A stretch of 64,000 nucleotides of DNA, taken from NCBI GenBank assembly GCA_020631935.1, contig JACKGP010000002.1, forward strand, positions 209,936-273,935. The letters are read 5' to 3'. How positions within the stretch are numbered: position 1 is the first letter of the stretch; each line of letters starts with the position of its first letter. Below, piece by piece: positions 32,991-40,610 of the stretch. This DNA is from Candidatus Nomurabacteria bacterium (GTDB lineage Bacteria; Patescibacteriota; Saccharimonadia; Saccharimonadales; Saccharimonadaceae). The translations under genes were made by a program, and so were the position numbers. The notes under the pieces were generated by a model. It ran no database searches. It worked only from the letters and a program-made list of their open reading frames with translations, and was not told the DNA's origin.

Positions 32991-33551
32991 CTACTTCTTT
33001 CGTTCGCGGTACTCGCCGGTTGCGGTATCGACACTAACCACATCGCCAGTTTTTATAAATGCTGGAACGCGAATTTTTAATCCAGTCTCTAGCGTAGCGT
33101 CTTTCGTAACAGCATTAGCCGTATCGCCCTTAACTACATCTTCCGCATAAGTAACCGTTAGATAGAGATTCTTAGGCAGCTCTAGGTTGATAATTCTCTC
33201 GCCGAATAACTGAAGACTCACAGTGTCGCCTTCTTTCATGTAATCCGCAGCCGTGTCTACAGCATCCTCATTGAGCTCAAATTGCTCGAAAGTCTCTGGA
33301 TCCATAAAATGAAAACTAGTACCGTCCTGGTAAAGAAACTGGACACTTTTGTTATTCACTTCGGCGGACTCTATTTTGTCCTGCCCCTTAAAAGTTTTTG
33401 GCACTACGCTACCGTTCAAGAGGTTTTTTAGCTTAACATTCACTATACTACCGCCTCGTCCCATAACTTTTTGGGCATAATCAATCACCCTATATGGCGT
33501 GCCTTCTATTTGGATGATGGTACCCTTCTTTAGGTCTGTGGGTTGATACAT
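32991..33551 (-). CDS. efp: Elongation factor P with arginine at the tip
   Basis: 186 residues, three OB-like domains; rescues ribosomes stalled at polyproline. The loop that contacts the peptidyl-transferase centre reads KVMGRGGSIVNVKLKNL, so the modified residue is Arg (R32) instead of the lysine in PGKG-type EF-P. The flanking Pro is also lost. Known Arg32 EF-Ps are rhamnosylated by EarP; no earP is seen in this window. In an operon with rpsF, ssb, rpsR and tlyA. Confidence 0.93.
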   Translation of the reverse strand: MYQPTDLKKGTIIQIEGTPYRVIDYAQKVMGRGGSIVNVKLKNLLNGSVVPKTFKGQDKIESAEVNNKSVQFLYQDGTSFHFMDPETFEQFELNEDAVDTAADYMKEGDTVSLQLFGERIINLELPKNLYLTVTYAEDVVKGDTANAVTKDATLETGLKIRVPAFIKTGDVVSVDTATGEYRERKK

Positions 33552-33553
33552 GT

Positions 33554-33778
33554 CTACTCTCCTCTCTTAAACTTCTTGCGCCAAACTCTATACGTAGTAG
33601 ATAAAGCCAAGCCTAATGCGGCCGAGCCCAGTACGATCTTTACTGTCTCGGAGTCAAATTCATCATCGGAGTATAGTTCAAATCGTGTGTCGACCTCTTC
33701 TTCTATTTCACTACCCACCCCAATCTCGATAGATCGATGTCGCCTACCGTGCGCTTCTGGATCGGGAGTATGCTGCAT
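33554..33778 (-). CDS. Small membrane protein between rpsR and efp
   Basis: 74 residues, not recognised. An acidic N-terminal half (EIEEEVDTRFELYSDDEFD), one membrane segment (about residues 47-63, VLGSAALGLALSTTY) and a basic end (RVWRKKFKRGE). Ends two bases before efp and follows rpsR by eight bases, so it belongs to the ribosomal-protein operon. Confidence 0.65.
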   Translation of the reverse strand: MQHTPDPEAHGRRHRSIEIGVGSEIEEEVDTRFELYSDDEFDSETVKIVLGSAALGLALSTTYRVWRKKFKRGE

Positions 33779-33786
33779 AAAATCCC

Positions 33787-33984
33787 CTAGTTAGAAACTA
33801 CGAATGGCAGAAGTGCCAAGTGACGAGCTCGCTTGATGGCAACAGCTAGCTGTCGCTGCTGCTTTACGCTCAGTCCTGTTTTGCTGATTGGCTCAATCTG
33901 GCCATAGGCGTTGGTGTAGCGCTTTAGCGTATCTACGTCCTTGTAGTCAAAATACATTGATGCTGGTTTTTTAAATCGTTTCAT
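33787..33984 (-). CDS. rpsR: Ribosomal protein S18
   Basis: 65 residues. [44 protein letters not shown] is the conserved S18 core that binds S6 on the platform of the small subunit. Slightly short at the N-terminus. Follows ssb by 76 bases in the classic rpsF-ssb-rpsR order. Confidence 0.97.
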   Translation of the reverse strand: MKRFKKPASMYFDYKDVDTLKRYTNAYGQIEPISKTGLSVKQQRQLAVAIKRARHLALLPFVVSN

Positions 33985-34060
33985 AAATACTTTGTTTCAT
34001 CGATAGTACGATGAAGATTCCTTTCATACTACTAACTAATTAGCTTCAAATTATTCTTGA

Positions 34061-34495
34061 TTAAAATGGGATCTCAGAAAGATCAATCGGACTGTCGTCT
34101 ATATCATCGGCTGGTTTCTGATTCGCCGATCCTGATGACGACTGCTGCCGCGACTCGCTACCACCTTGATCACCTGATGGGCTATCCAAAAACGTTACGT
34201 CAGTGGCGACCACCTCTACTCTTGACCGCTTCTTGCCTGTCTCCTTGTCGTCCCAGCTATCTTGGCGTAAGCGACCCTGGACTAAGCAGCGTCGACCTTT
34301 AGATAGATATTGAGCAACTAGATCTCCAAGCTTTTCCCAGGCAGTTACATCAAAGAAGTCTGCTTGGCCGTCTGGCGTATTACGATCAACCGCTAGACTA
34401 AAGCTTGTTATATTTTTACCAGTGGTAGTCGTGCGAGTTTCTGGGTCGCGAGTCAATCGCCCCATCAGTATCACTTGGTTAATGCTTCTTGCCAT
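34061..34495 (-). CDS. ssb: Single-stranded DNA-binding protein
   Basis: 144 residues. OB fold from MARSINQVILMGRLTRDPE through FFDVTAWEKLGD and LVQGRLRQDSWDDKE, then a Ser/Gln/Gly linker and the acidic tip DSPIDLSEIPF that docks partner proteins. Six bases after rpsF. Confidence 0.96.
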   Translation of the reverse strand: MARSINQVILMGRLTRDPETRTTTTGKNITSFSLAVDRNTPDGQADFFDVTAWEKLGDLVAQYLSKGRRCLVQGRLRQDSWDDKETGKKRSRVEVVATDVTFLDSPSGDQGGSESRQQSSSGSANQKPADDIDDSPIDLSEIPF

Positions 34496-34501
34496 ACGAG
34501 T

Positions 34502-34846
34502 CTACTCCTCTTCACTGGCAGCTTTTTCACCTGCGCGAGCTGCCTCAAGCGCCTTTCGCTCCTTTTCATCCATCTTTACTAGCAGGTATCGCAAAACACC
34601 GTCCGTAATGTTGAATGTGTTGCTAACTTTCAACGGTGCATCAGCTGGAAGTTCAAGAGTCCAGTTAACATACACTGCGAAGTTCTCTTTCTTGATTGGG
34701 TAAGCTAGTCTTTTCTTGCCCCAGTTCTCCTCAGTCTTCACCTTGCCATCAACCGACTTTATAATGTCGCGCAGCGTGGTTAATTGTTTTTCCAGCTCAC
34801 TTTCGCGGTCTGGGTGAATAAGAACCGTTAGTTCATACTCTTGCAT
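34502..34846 (-). CDS. rpsF: Ribosomal protein S6
   Basis: 114 residues. YELTVLIHPDRESELEKQL, NWGKKRLAYPIKKENFAVYVN and ITDGVLRYLLVKMDE are typical. AAAGGAGG ribosome site. First gene of the rpsF-ssb-rpsR-efp-tlyA run. Confidence 0.96.
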   Translation of the reverse strand: MQEYELTVLIHPDRESELEKQLTTLRDIIKSVDGKVKTEENWGKKRLAYPIKKENFAVYVNWTLELPADAPLKVSNTFNITDGVLRYLLVKMDEKERKALEAARAGEKAASEEE

Positions 34847-34875
34847 AGAAATCCTCCTTTGGAATCCATTTGGAT

Positions 34876-34930
34876 GCTGATACCTCTGTAAATATTTGTA
34901 TCAGCTAAGGTTAATAACTGGTTAATTATA
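34876..34930 (-). promoter_or_regulatory. rpsF promoter and structured leader
   Basis: -10 TATAAT (34930-34925) with a weak -35. The leader holds a hairpin GCTGATAC (34876-34883) with GTATCAGC (34898-34905) shortly before the ribosome site. S6:S18 leaders are known in other bacteria, but their conserved CCG motif is not evident here. Confidence 0.5.
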
Positions 34931-34962
34931 CTATAGATAGCTAGATATGGCCAGTACTGGAA

Positions 34963-37194
34963 CTATCCCTCTTCTGAGTCTAGGTCACTCATGCTACTTA
35001 TCAGCACTTCACGAGGTCGACTTCCGTCTGGCGGACTAATTATGCCCTGCTCTTCCATCTCCTCCATAATGCGAGCAGCACGACTATAGCCAATGCGCAA
35101 ACGACGCTGCAAATAACTCGTACTGGCTTTGCGGCCTTCCACTACAACCCTTACGGCATCCTGATACATGTCATCGTCTCCAGAACCACCGCCCATATCA
35201 ACTACTACTCCACCCTTGCCGCTTAGCTGCACTGGCTGAGAGACAATTTCATCATTGTACTGCGGCGCACTTTGTTCGCGTAGGTGGTCAGTTATCTTTA
35301 CAACTTCCTCATCCATAACCCACGCACCCTGAATACGTTTTGGCTTTGGCATGTCTGCAGTTTTCATCAGCATATCACCTTGGCCTAAAAGCTTTTCAGC
35401 CCCTATTTGATCTAGGATAGTACGCGAGTCAACCTGGCTTGCGACAGTAAAAGCTATACGCGCAGGCACGTTGGCTTTAATCAAACCAGTAATAACATCA
35501 ACGCTCGGGCGCTGAGTTGCCAAAACCAGGTGAATGCCAACTGCTCGGGCTTTCTGCGCCAATCGCACAACCAACGCCTCCACATCGCGAGCTGCCACCA
35601 TCATCAAGTCCGCCAGCTCATCTATTACGACTACAATGTACGGCATTGCTCCGTTCTCAACTTCCTGAGCATTGCCGTCTTCGTCCTTTACTTGAATCTT
35701 TTTGCTTTTAGCAACTTTGGCGTTATAACTCTTGATATCGCGCAACTTTTCTTCGGCTAGCAGTTTGTAGCGACGCTCCATTTCATTCACTGCCCATTTT
35801 AGGGCTGAAATGGTCTTTTCTGGCTCAGTAATAATCGGCGTTAGTAGGTGAGGAATATCTTCATAGGGTGCCATTTCTACTTGCTTGGGATCTACCAAGA
35901 TAAGCTTCATCTCGCTCGGGCTATTTCTATACAACAAGCTAGTTAGTAGCGTGTTTATCATTACCGATTTACCAGAGCCGGTCTGTCCAGCTATCAACAT
36001 ATGAGGCATCTTGTTCAATGGACCAACCACCGCACGACCCGATATGTCCTTGCCAATCGCAAAGCTAAGCGGCTCACGGGCGTTCATCCATGCCTTATCT
36101 TCTAAAACACCCCGCAAACGTACGTCAGCTGCCTTGATATTCGGCACCTCTACGCCAACCGCACGCTGTCCGGGTATGGGTGCCTCGATACGTAGCGAGG
36201 ATGCCGCAAGATTCAATGCCAGATTAGTCTCTAGGGCAGTAATACGAGTTAAACGCACGCCACTAGGCGGTTTCAATGTATATTGAGTTACCTTGGGGCC
36301 AATATTCGCACCCTCCATCTCGACATCGATGCTAAATTCACCCAGGGTTTCCTTGATAATCTGAGCATTACGCTTTACGTCACCCGCATCAGCCGGGCTT
36401 TGCTTCTTCTCTAGCAAGTCCAGACTTGGCGCCTGCCAATTTGGATCAGTAACCGACACCAAGGCTGCCCGCTCTTCGGCCTGCTTATCCTGAGTGACAC
36501 TGCCGCGCAATGACGAAAGACGTGATTTCTTTTTTTCATCAGACTCGCTCTTGTCGAGCGTAGGCACGCCAGCGTTCAAGGTAAATTCAGTTGACTCATT
36601 CTTGCTAGACGTAGCGTTCGCCGCACGAATAACTTTGACGTTCTTACCCTGCTCTTCCTCTTCTTCAGACGAAGAAATCATTGACCACAGCTTTTCGAAA
36701 ATACTACTTGGTGATATGCGCAGAACAAATATTGTAGTCAGCGCAATCAGCAATAGATACAAGAACGCAGCTATTCCAGGGGCCACCATGGCGAGCATTC
36801 CGCCATTTAGCGTATCACCAAGCATTCCGCCATTTTTTATGCCATTTGTCTCTAGCAGCCCGAACAATCCAGCAAACCAAAGTACCAGCAGGATCGATGC
36901 GAATTTCATCGCCAACGATAACTTACTCTCCTCGCTTCGAAAGATCTCAACCGCTAAATACACGAAAAGTGCTGGCAGTATGTAAACTGCGTAGCCAATC
37001 ATCGATAATGCAGCGCCTTGCAGCCACTCCATGACAGGCCCACCAACGCCAAACCAGGCTATAACCAGTAATACGGCCAGGGCCAATAGTATAACAGCGC
37101 CCACCTGACCCCAGAAACCCTCGGGTAGCGTATGCTGAGGCACCTCAACCTTTTTGGAATTTTTTCTCTTTCTTGTTGATTTACGTTTTGCCAT
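34963..37194 (-). CDS. ftsK: FtsK/SpoIIIE DNA translocase
   Basis: 743 residues. Four membrane helices in the first 170 residues, an acidic linker, then the alpha/beta motor with Walker A AGQTGSGKSVMINTLL, Walker B YIVVVIDELADLMM and LATQRPSVDVITGLIKANVP. The C-terminal winged-helix gamma domain (YLQRRLRIGYSRAARIMEEM) reads polar DNA signals. It moves chromosome ends at the septum and activates Xer recombination, consistent with the Xer gene at 14976. Shorter linker than in Escherichia coli. Confidence 0.95.
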   Translation of the reverse strand: MAKRKSTRKRKNSKKVEVPQHTLPEGFWGQVGAVILLALAVLLVIAWFGVGGPVMEWLQGAALSMIGYAVYILPALFVYLAVEIFRSEESKLSLAMKFASILLVLWFAGLFGLLETNGIKNGGMLGDTLNGGMLAMVAPGIAAFLYLLLIALTTIFVLRISPSSIFEKLWSMISSSEEEEEQGKNVKVIRAANATSSKNESTEFTLNAGVPTLDKSESDEKKKSRLSSLRGSVTQDKQAEERAALVSVTDPNWQAPSLDLLEKKQSPADAGDVKRNAQIIKETLGEFSIDVEMEGANIGPKVTQYTLKPPSGVRLTRITALETNLALNLAASSLRIEAPIPGQRAVGVEVPNIKAADVRLRGVLEDKAWMNAREPLSFAIGKDISGRAVVGPLNKMPHMLIAGQTGSGKSVMINTLLTSLLYRNSPSEMKLILVDPKQVEMAPYEDIPHLLTPIITEPEKTISALKWAVNEMERRYKLLAEEKLRDIKSYNAKVAKSKKIQVKDEDGNAQEVENGAMPYIVVVIDELADLMMVAARDVEALVVRLAQKARAVGIHLVLATQRPSVDVITGLIKANVPARIAFTVASQVDSRTILDQIGAEKLLGQGDMLMKTADMPKPKRIQGAWVMDEEVVKITDHLREQSAPQYNDEIVSQPVQLSGKGGVVVDMGGGSGDDDMYQDAVRVVVEGRKASTSYLQRRLRIGYSRAARIMEEMEEQGIISPPDGSRPREVLISSMSDLDSEEG

Positions 37195-37253
37195 ATTCTT
37201 TATTGATTATACGTCGGTTTTACTTCTCTGTCGACGCTTCAATTACACAACTA

Positions 37254-37282
37254 ATTGTAGCATATTCTGCAACAAATTGCAA
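37254..37282 (-). promoter_or_regulatory. Promoter upstream of ftsK
   Basis: Minus strand -35 TTGCAA (37282-37277), 17 bp spacer, -10 TACAAT (37259-37254) with TGC extension. A second -10-like TATAAT (37211-37206) stands close to the start codon. Confidence 0.65.
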
Positions 37283-37299
37283 GAACAAAATTAGAACGT

Positions 37300-37782
37300 C
37301 TAATTAAAGCTCTCTAATATGAGAGTAATGTCATTTTCGTCCTTTTCCCGACCAGAGTCTAACTTAGTTAATAGAACCATCTCTGGACGAGCCACCCAAA
37401 TACCAGTTTCGCCGTCTTGATCGCTCTGCTCTTTTAGCTCGGGTAGATAAATTCTTCCCCTGCCCGTTCTGTCATACTTGTGCATAGAAAAATCCCAGCG
37501 ATGCAAGTCAAAGCGATCGGCCTCGTCACGTCTAGCAATAACCGTACGTTCAACACTATCGAAACTCACGCCAACACTCATAGATACGGCACGAAATCCG
37601 AGTTCATGCTGCGCATAGAGGTTATTTTCTAGGCAAGTACAAGCATCTATATCGCCGCCATCGCGTTCAGGCCTAATGCCACGAATTACCAAAGCAGAGC
37701 CGTGATTTATCACTACATCTTCTGGATGCGGCAATCCCAGCTCTGCCACTTCATCGATTATTTTGCGATCGTAAAACTTCAT
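37300..37782 (-). CDS. Putative nucleotidyltransferase-fold protein
   Basis: 160 residues. NHGSALVIRGIRPERDGGDIDACTC shows the Gly-Ser then Asp-x-Asp pattern of the nucleotidyltransferase superfamily, and a late LTKLDSGREKDENDI segment resembles the helical end of such proteins. This suggests a minimal nucleotidyltransferase related to the AbiEii/MNT group, without a clear partner gene. It ends upstream of RNase J by eight bases but in the same direction, so may be read from the same transcript. Tentative. Confidence 0.5.
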   Translation of the reverse strand: MKFYDRKIIDEVAELGLPHPEDVVINHGSALVIRGIRPERDGGDIDACTCLENNLYAQHELGFRAVSMSVGVSFDSVERTVIARRDEADRFDLHRWDFSMHKYDRTGRGRIYLPELKEQSDQDGETGIWVARPEMVLLTKLDSGREKDENDITLILESFN

Positions 37783-37790
37783 CTAAAAAA

Positions 37791-39899
37791 CTAATATCCG
37801 CGCGAGTCTCGCTGAACTCTAGGCTGATTTACTTCAGTATCCGGCACTTGCCTAGGTGGAAACTTCTTTGGTGCCTGTCTAGTAGACTGCTTACTCTTTG
37901 CGGCGTTCGAGCCGCCCGAACCCTGAGACGCTCCTCCAATCTCGTTTATAACCGGAATGACGATTGGCGTACGACGAGTCTGATCATATAGAATATGTGT
38001 CACCTCATCTTTTATCTCTTTCTTGAACTGGTCTAGGTCTTTCTTTTTACCGCTAAACTCGCGGGTAACCTTTTGCTTAAGGTACTGACGAATCATATTC
38101 ATCAACTCTTCAGAGTCGCGCAGATATATGAATCCTCGCGAGATAATATCTGGGCTAGTTAGTAGTCGGCCGCTACCCTTTTGCAGAGTCAATACAACCA
38201 CAAACATACCTTCATTCGCCATATGAATTCGATCTTTCAATACCACTTCGGACACAACAGAGCCGCTGTCATCATACATTATGCCGCCAACCGGTATTCG
38301 ACCAGCCTTCTTTGCGGCATCAGGAGTTACCTCTATAACATCGCCAGAATCACAGACAAATATGTTGTCGCGCGGAATGCCACACTCTTTTTCGGCTAGC
38401 TGTGCGTTGTGCGCCAGCATGTGGAATTCTCCATGAATAGGCATATAGTATGTCGGATTTAGCGCATTGATCAGCTTGACGTGATCCTCGTAGTAGCCAT
38501 GTCCCGAAAGGTGTAGCGGGCCTATGCCAGTTAGGTGCGTTTTGCCGCTCTGGATAACGTCACTACCCTCTCGCATTAGACCATCGACCGTCCTGGTCAC
38601 GTATTTTTCATTTCCAGGAATTGGGTTTGAGCTAAATATAATCACATCGGTACCCTTAATCTTTATGTGCTTATGAGCACCTGTCGCCATACGATTTAAC
38701 ACAGCATTGAACTCACCCTGCGAACCGGTACAGATAATCATAATCTTGCTATCTGGAAGCTTCACGATGTCGTCCATCTTTACCACAGTATCTTTTGGTA
38801 CTTTTATAACACCTGTACGCAAAGCGACTTCAAGATTCTGAATCATGCTATAGCCTGCAAATGCAACCTTGCGGTCGTGCTTTTTAGCCTCTTCTAACAT
38901 TACCTGTATACGGTGCAGCTGGCTAGAGAATGAGCTCATAATTAGTCGTGAGTTCGGATATTTGTCCATCACTTCACCAATACTCGCCTGGATATCACGC
39001 TCCCCATGGGTGTGAGTACCGTCACTTTCACAGTTGGTGCTCTCGTTCATTAGCATCATAATACCCTCTTTTGAAGCGATTTCTGTCAAACGCTCAAGGT
39101 CAAACTTCTTCCCATCAATTGGGTCTTCTTCAAAACGCCAGTCACCAGTGTCTACTACAACTCCTAGCGGCGTACGGATAACTGCTGCCGTAGAATCTGG
39201 AATTGAGTGATTCACTCGGACAAGTTCGATGCTAAAATTGTCACCTACCTGAACGCGTTCATGAGTATCTGGATTCAATTCATAGTACTCTGGCTCATAG
39301 TCAGAGGTAGCATCGTCCATCGTTCGTTTTAGCATGCCGATGGTAAACTTAGATCCGTAAACAGGTGCAGGTATCTGATGAATTAGATGGCGGAATGCAC
39401 CAATGTGATCTAGGTGGCCATGAGTAAATACATGCGCACGAATTTTGTGCTTGTTTTCTATAAGATAGCTTATGTCAGGTGTAATGTAATTGATCCCAGG
39501 GTAATCGCTACCCGGAAATAGGAACCCCATATCTACAATGATAATCTCATCTTCGTATTCAATGGCATTCATGTTTTTGCCAATTCCCATTTCACCAAGA
39601 CCGCCTATAGGGATAATCCTTAGCTTCGGACCATGAGTTGGCTTTTGTCTCTTCTGGTCGGCTAAGCTAAATTGCCTACCGCCGTAGCCGTTATAAATAG
39701 ATTTGTTTACCGGTATATTGATAATATGCTGAGAAGCACGTACATTTACATCGTCACTGGTACGACGCTGTGCGCGAAAAACTTCTCCGCGTCTGGTGTT
39801 GGTACTATTCAAAACCGTATTGTTAGATTTTTTCTTTTGGCTGTTAGGCCGCTTTGACATATCGTCAGCCTGCGGACTAGCGAGTCTTCTTTGACCCAT
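37791..39899 (-). CDS. rnj: Ribonuclease J
   Basis: 702 residues. An N-terminal extension of about 90 polar residues precedes the metallo-beta-lactamase domain with HGHLDHIGAF, VNHSIPDS and a beta-CASP domain. ISRGFIYLRDSEELMN leads to the C-terminal domain and a glycine/serine tail. It is an endo- and 5'-exoribonuclease for mRNA decay and rRNA maturation. The ATG at 39899 has AAGGAG upstream. The transcript has its own promoter and a long hairpin leader. Confidence 0.94.
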   Translation of the reverse strand: MGQRRLASPQADDMSKRPNSQKKKSNNTVLNSTNTRRGEVFRAQRRTSDDVNVRASQHIINIPVNKSIYNGYGGRQFSLADQKRQKPTHGPKLRIIPIGGLGEMGIGKNMNAIEYEDEIIIVDMGFLFPGSDYPGINYITPDISYLIENKHKIRAHVFTHGHLDHIGAFRHLIHQIPAPVYGSKFTIGMLKRTMDDATSDYEPEYYELNPDTHERVQVGDNFSIELVRVNHSIPDSTAAVIRTPLGVVVDTGDWRFEEDPIDGKKFDLERLTEIASKEGIMMLMNESTNCESDGTHTHGERDIQASIGEVMDKYPNSRLIMSSFSSQLHRIQVMLEEAKKHDRKVAFAGYSMIQNLEVALRTGVIKVPKDTVVKMDDIVKLPDSKIMIICTGSQGEFNAVLNRMATGAHKHIKIKGTDVIIFSSNPIPGNEKYVTRTVDGLMREGSDVIQSGKTHLTGIGPLHLSGHGYYEDHVKLINALNPTYYMPIHGEFHMLAHNAQLAEKECGIPRDNIFVCDSGDVIEVTPDAAKKAGRIPVGGIMYDDSGSVVSEVVLKDRIHMANEGMFVVVLTLQKGSGRLLTSPDIISRGFIYLRDSEELMNMIRQYLKQKVTREFSGKKKDLDQFKKEIKDEVTHILYDQTRRTPIVIPVINEIGGASQGSGGSNAAKSKQSTRQAPKKFPPRQVPDTEVNQPRVQRDSRGY

Positions 39900-39941
39900 A
39901 TATTTCTTTCTCCTTTTAGTTAGAAAATTTTATTGATTTCA

Positions 39942-40040
39942 AAATAAATTTCAGAGTTGAGAGGTGGTAAAAATCGGCCAAATATCTGTTCCCTCTCTGA
40001 AGTTATTTACAATTATAGCAAAAACGTTCTATTTTTACAA
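39942..40040 (-). promoter_or_regulatory. RNase J promoter and hairpin leader
   Basis: -35 TTGTAA (40040-40035), 17 bp spacer, -10 TATAAT with TGC extension (40017-40012). The transcript starts with AAATAACTTCAGAG (40008-39995), which pairs with CTCTGAAATTTATTT (39956-39942), placing a stem at the very 5' end. A 5'-terminal stem would hinder 5'-exonuclease entry, so autoregulation is conceivable. Confidence 0.7.
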
Positions 40041-40592
40041 TCTAGCTAGCTTCGCTGCATGTAAAAAATCGTCTATTAGCACCTGGCGCATCGAGCCGTT
40101 ATAGAGTGCGGCAGCTGGATGGTATAGCGGAATAACCAAAAATTCGTTCTCGTGGAATTTTACATTTCTGCCCTTTCCATGATCGCGCGAGATTACTAAG
40201 TCGGGTATAAAACACATTCCGCTATGTCGTCCTAATGTTACAACTACACGTGGACTTATAATCTCGATTTGACGCATTAAATACGGCCAAAATTCTGCTT
40301 TTTCTTCCCGACTGGGATCGCGGTTGTTCGGAGGGCGATATTTCACGATGTTAGTTATATAAACGTCACCGCGATCCATGCCCGCCGCATTGAGCATTTC
40401 GTCTAGAAACCGACCGCTAGCCCCGACAAATGGCAAACCCCGCTCATCCTCTTTTTTACCTGGCGCCTCACCGATAAAAACGATGTCAGCGCCAGGATTT
40501 CCCTCACCCATAACCAACTGCGTAGCAGACTCCGCCAAGTTCTGGCAAACATTTTTGTCTACTATCTCACGCTTTAGCTCCTCGAGTGTCAT
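40035..40592 (-). CDS. Uracil-DNA glycosylase family 4, cysteine-poor
   Basis: 185 residues. Motif A GEAPGKKEDERGLPFVGASG and motif B LYHPAAAL identify a family 4/5 uracil-DNA glycosylase for base-excision repair. The iron-sulfur cysteines of the family are mostly missing. Only one Cys remains in DKNVCQNL, and the CRPP position reads YRPPNNRDP with Phe at the fourth site. Either the cluster is lost or another structure replaces it. Start ATG at 40592, between pnp and RNase J. Confidence 0.85.
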   Translation of the reverse strand: MTLEELKREIVDKNVCQNLAESATQLVMGEGNPGADIVFIGEAPGKKEDERGLPFVGASGRFLDEMLNAAGMDRGDVYITNIVKYRPPNNRDPSREEKAEFWPYLMRQIEIISPRVVVTLGRHSGMCFIPDLVISRDHGKGRNVKFHENEFLVIPLYHPAAALYNGSMRQVLIDDFLHAAKLARL

Positions 40593-40610
40593 AGATCTGC
40601 TGCAATTAAT

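Noticed and set aside
34847..34930. S6:S18 ribosomal leader
   Set aside because: A hairpin exists, but the conserved CCG bulge of that family is not evident, so it is listed only as a structured leader.
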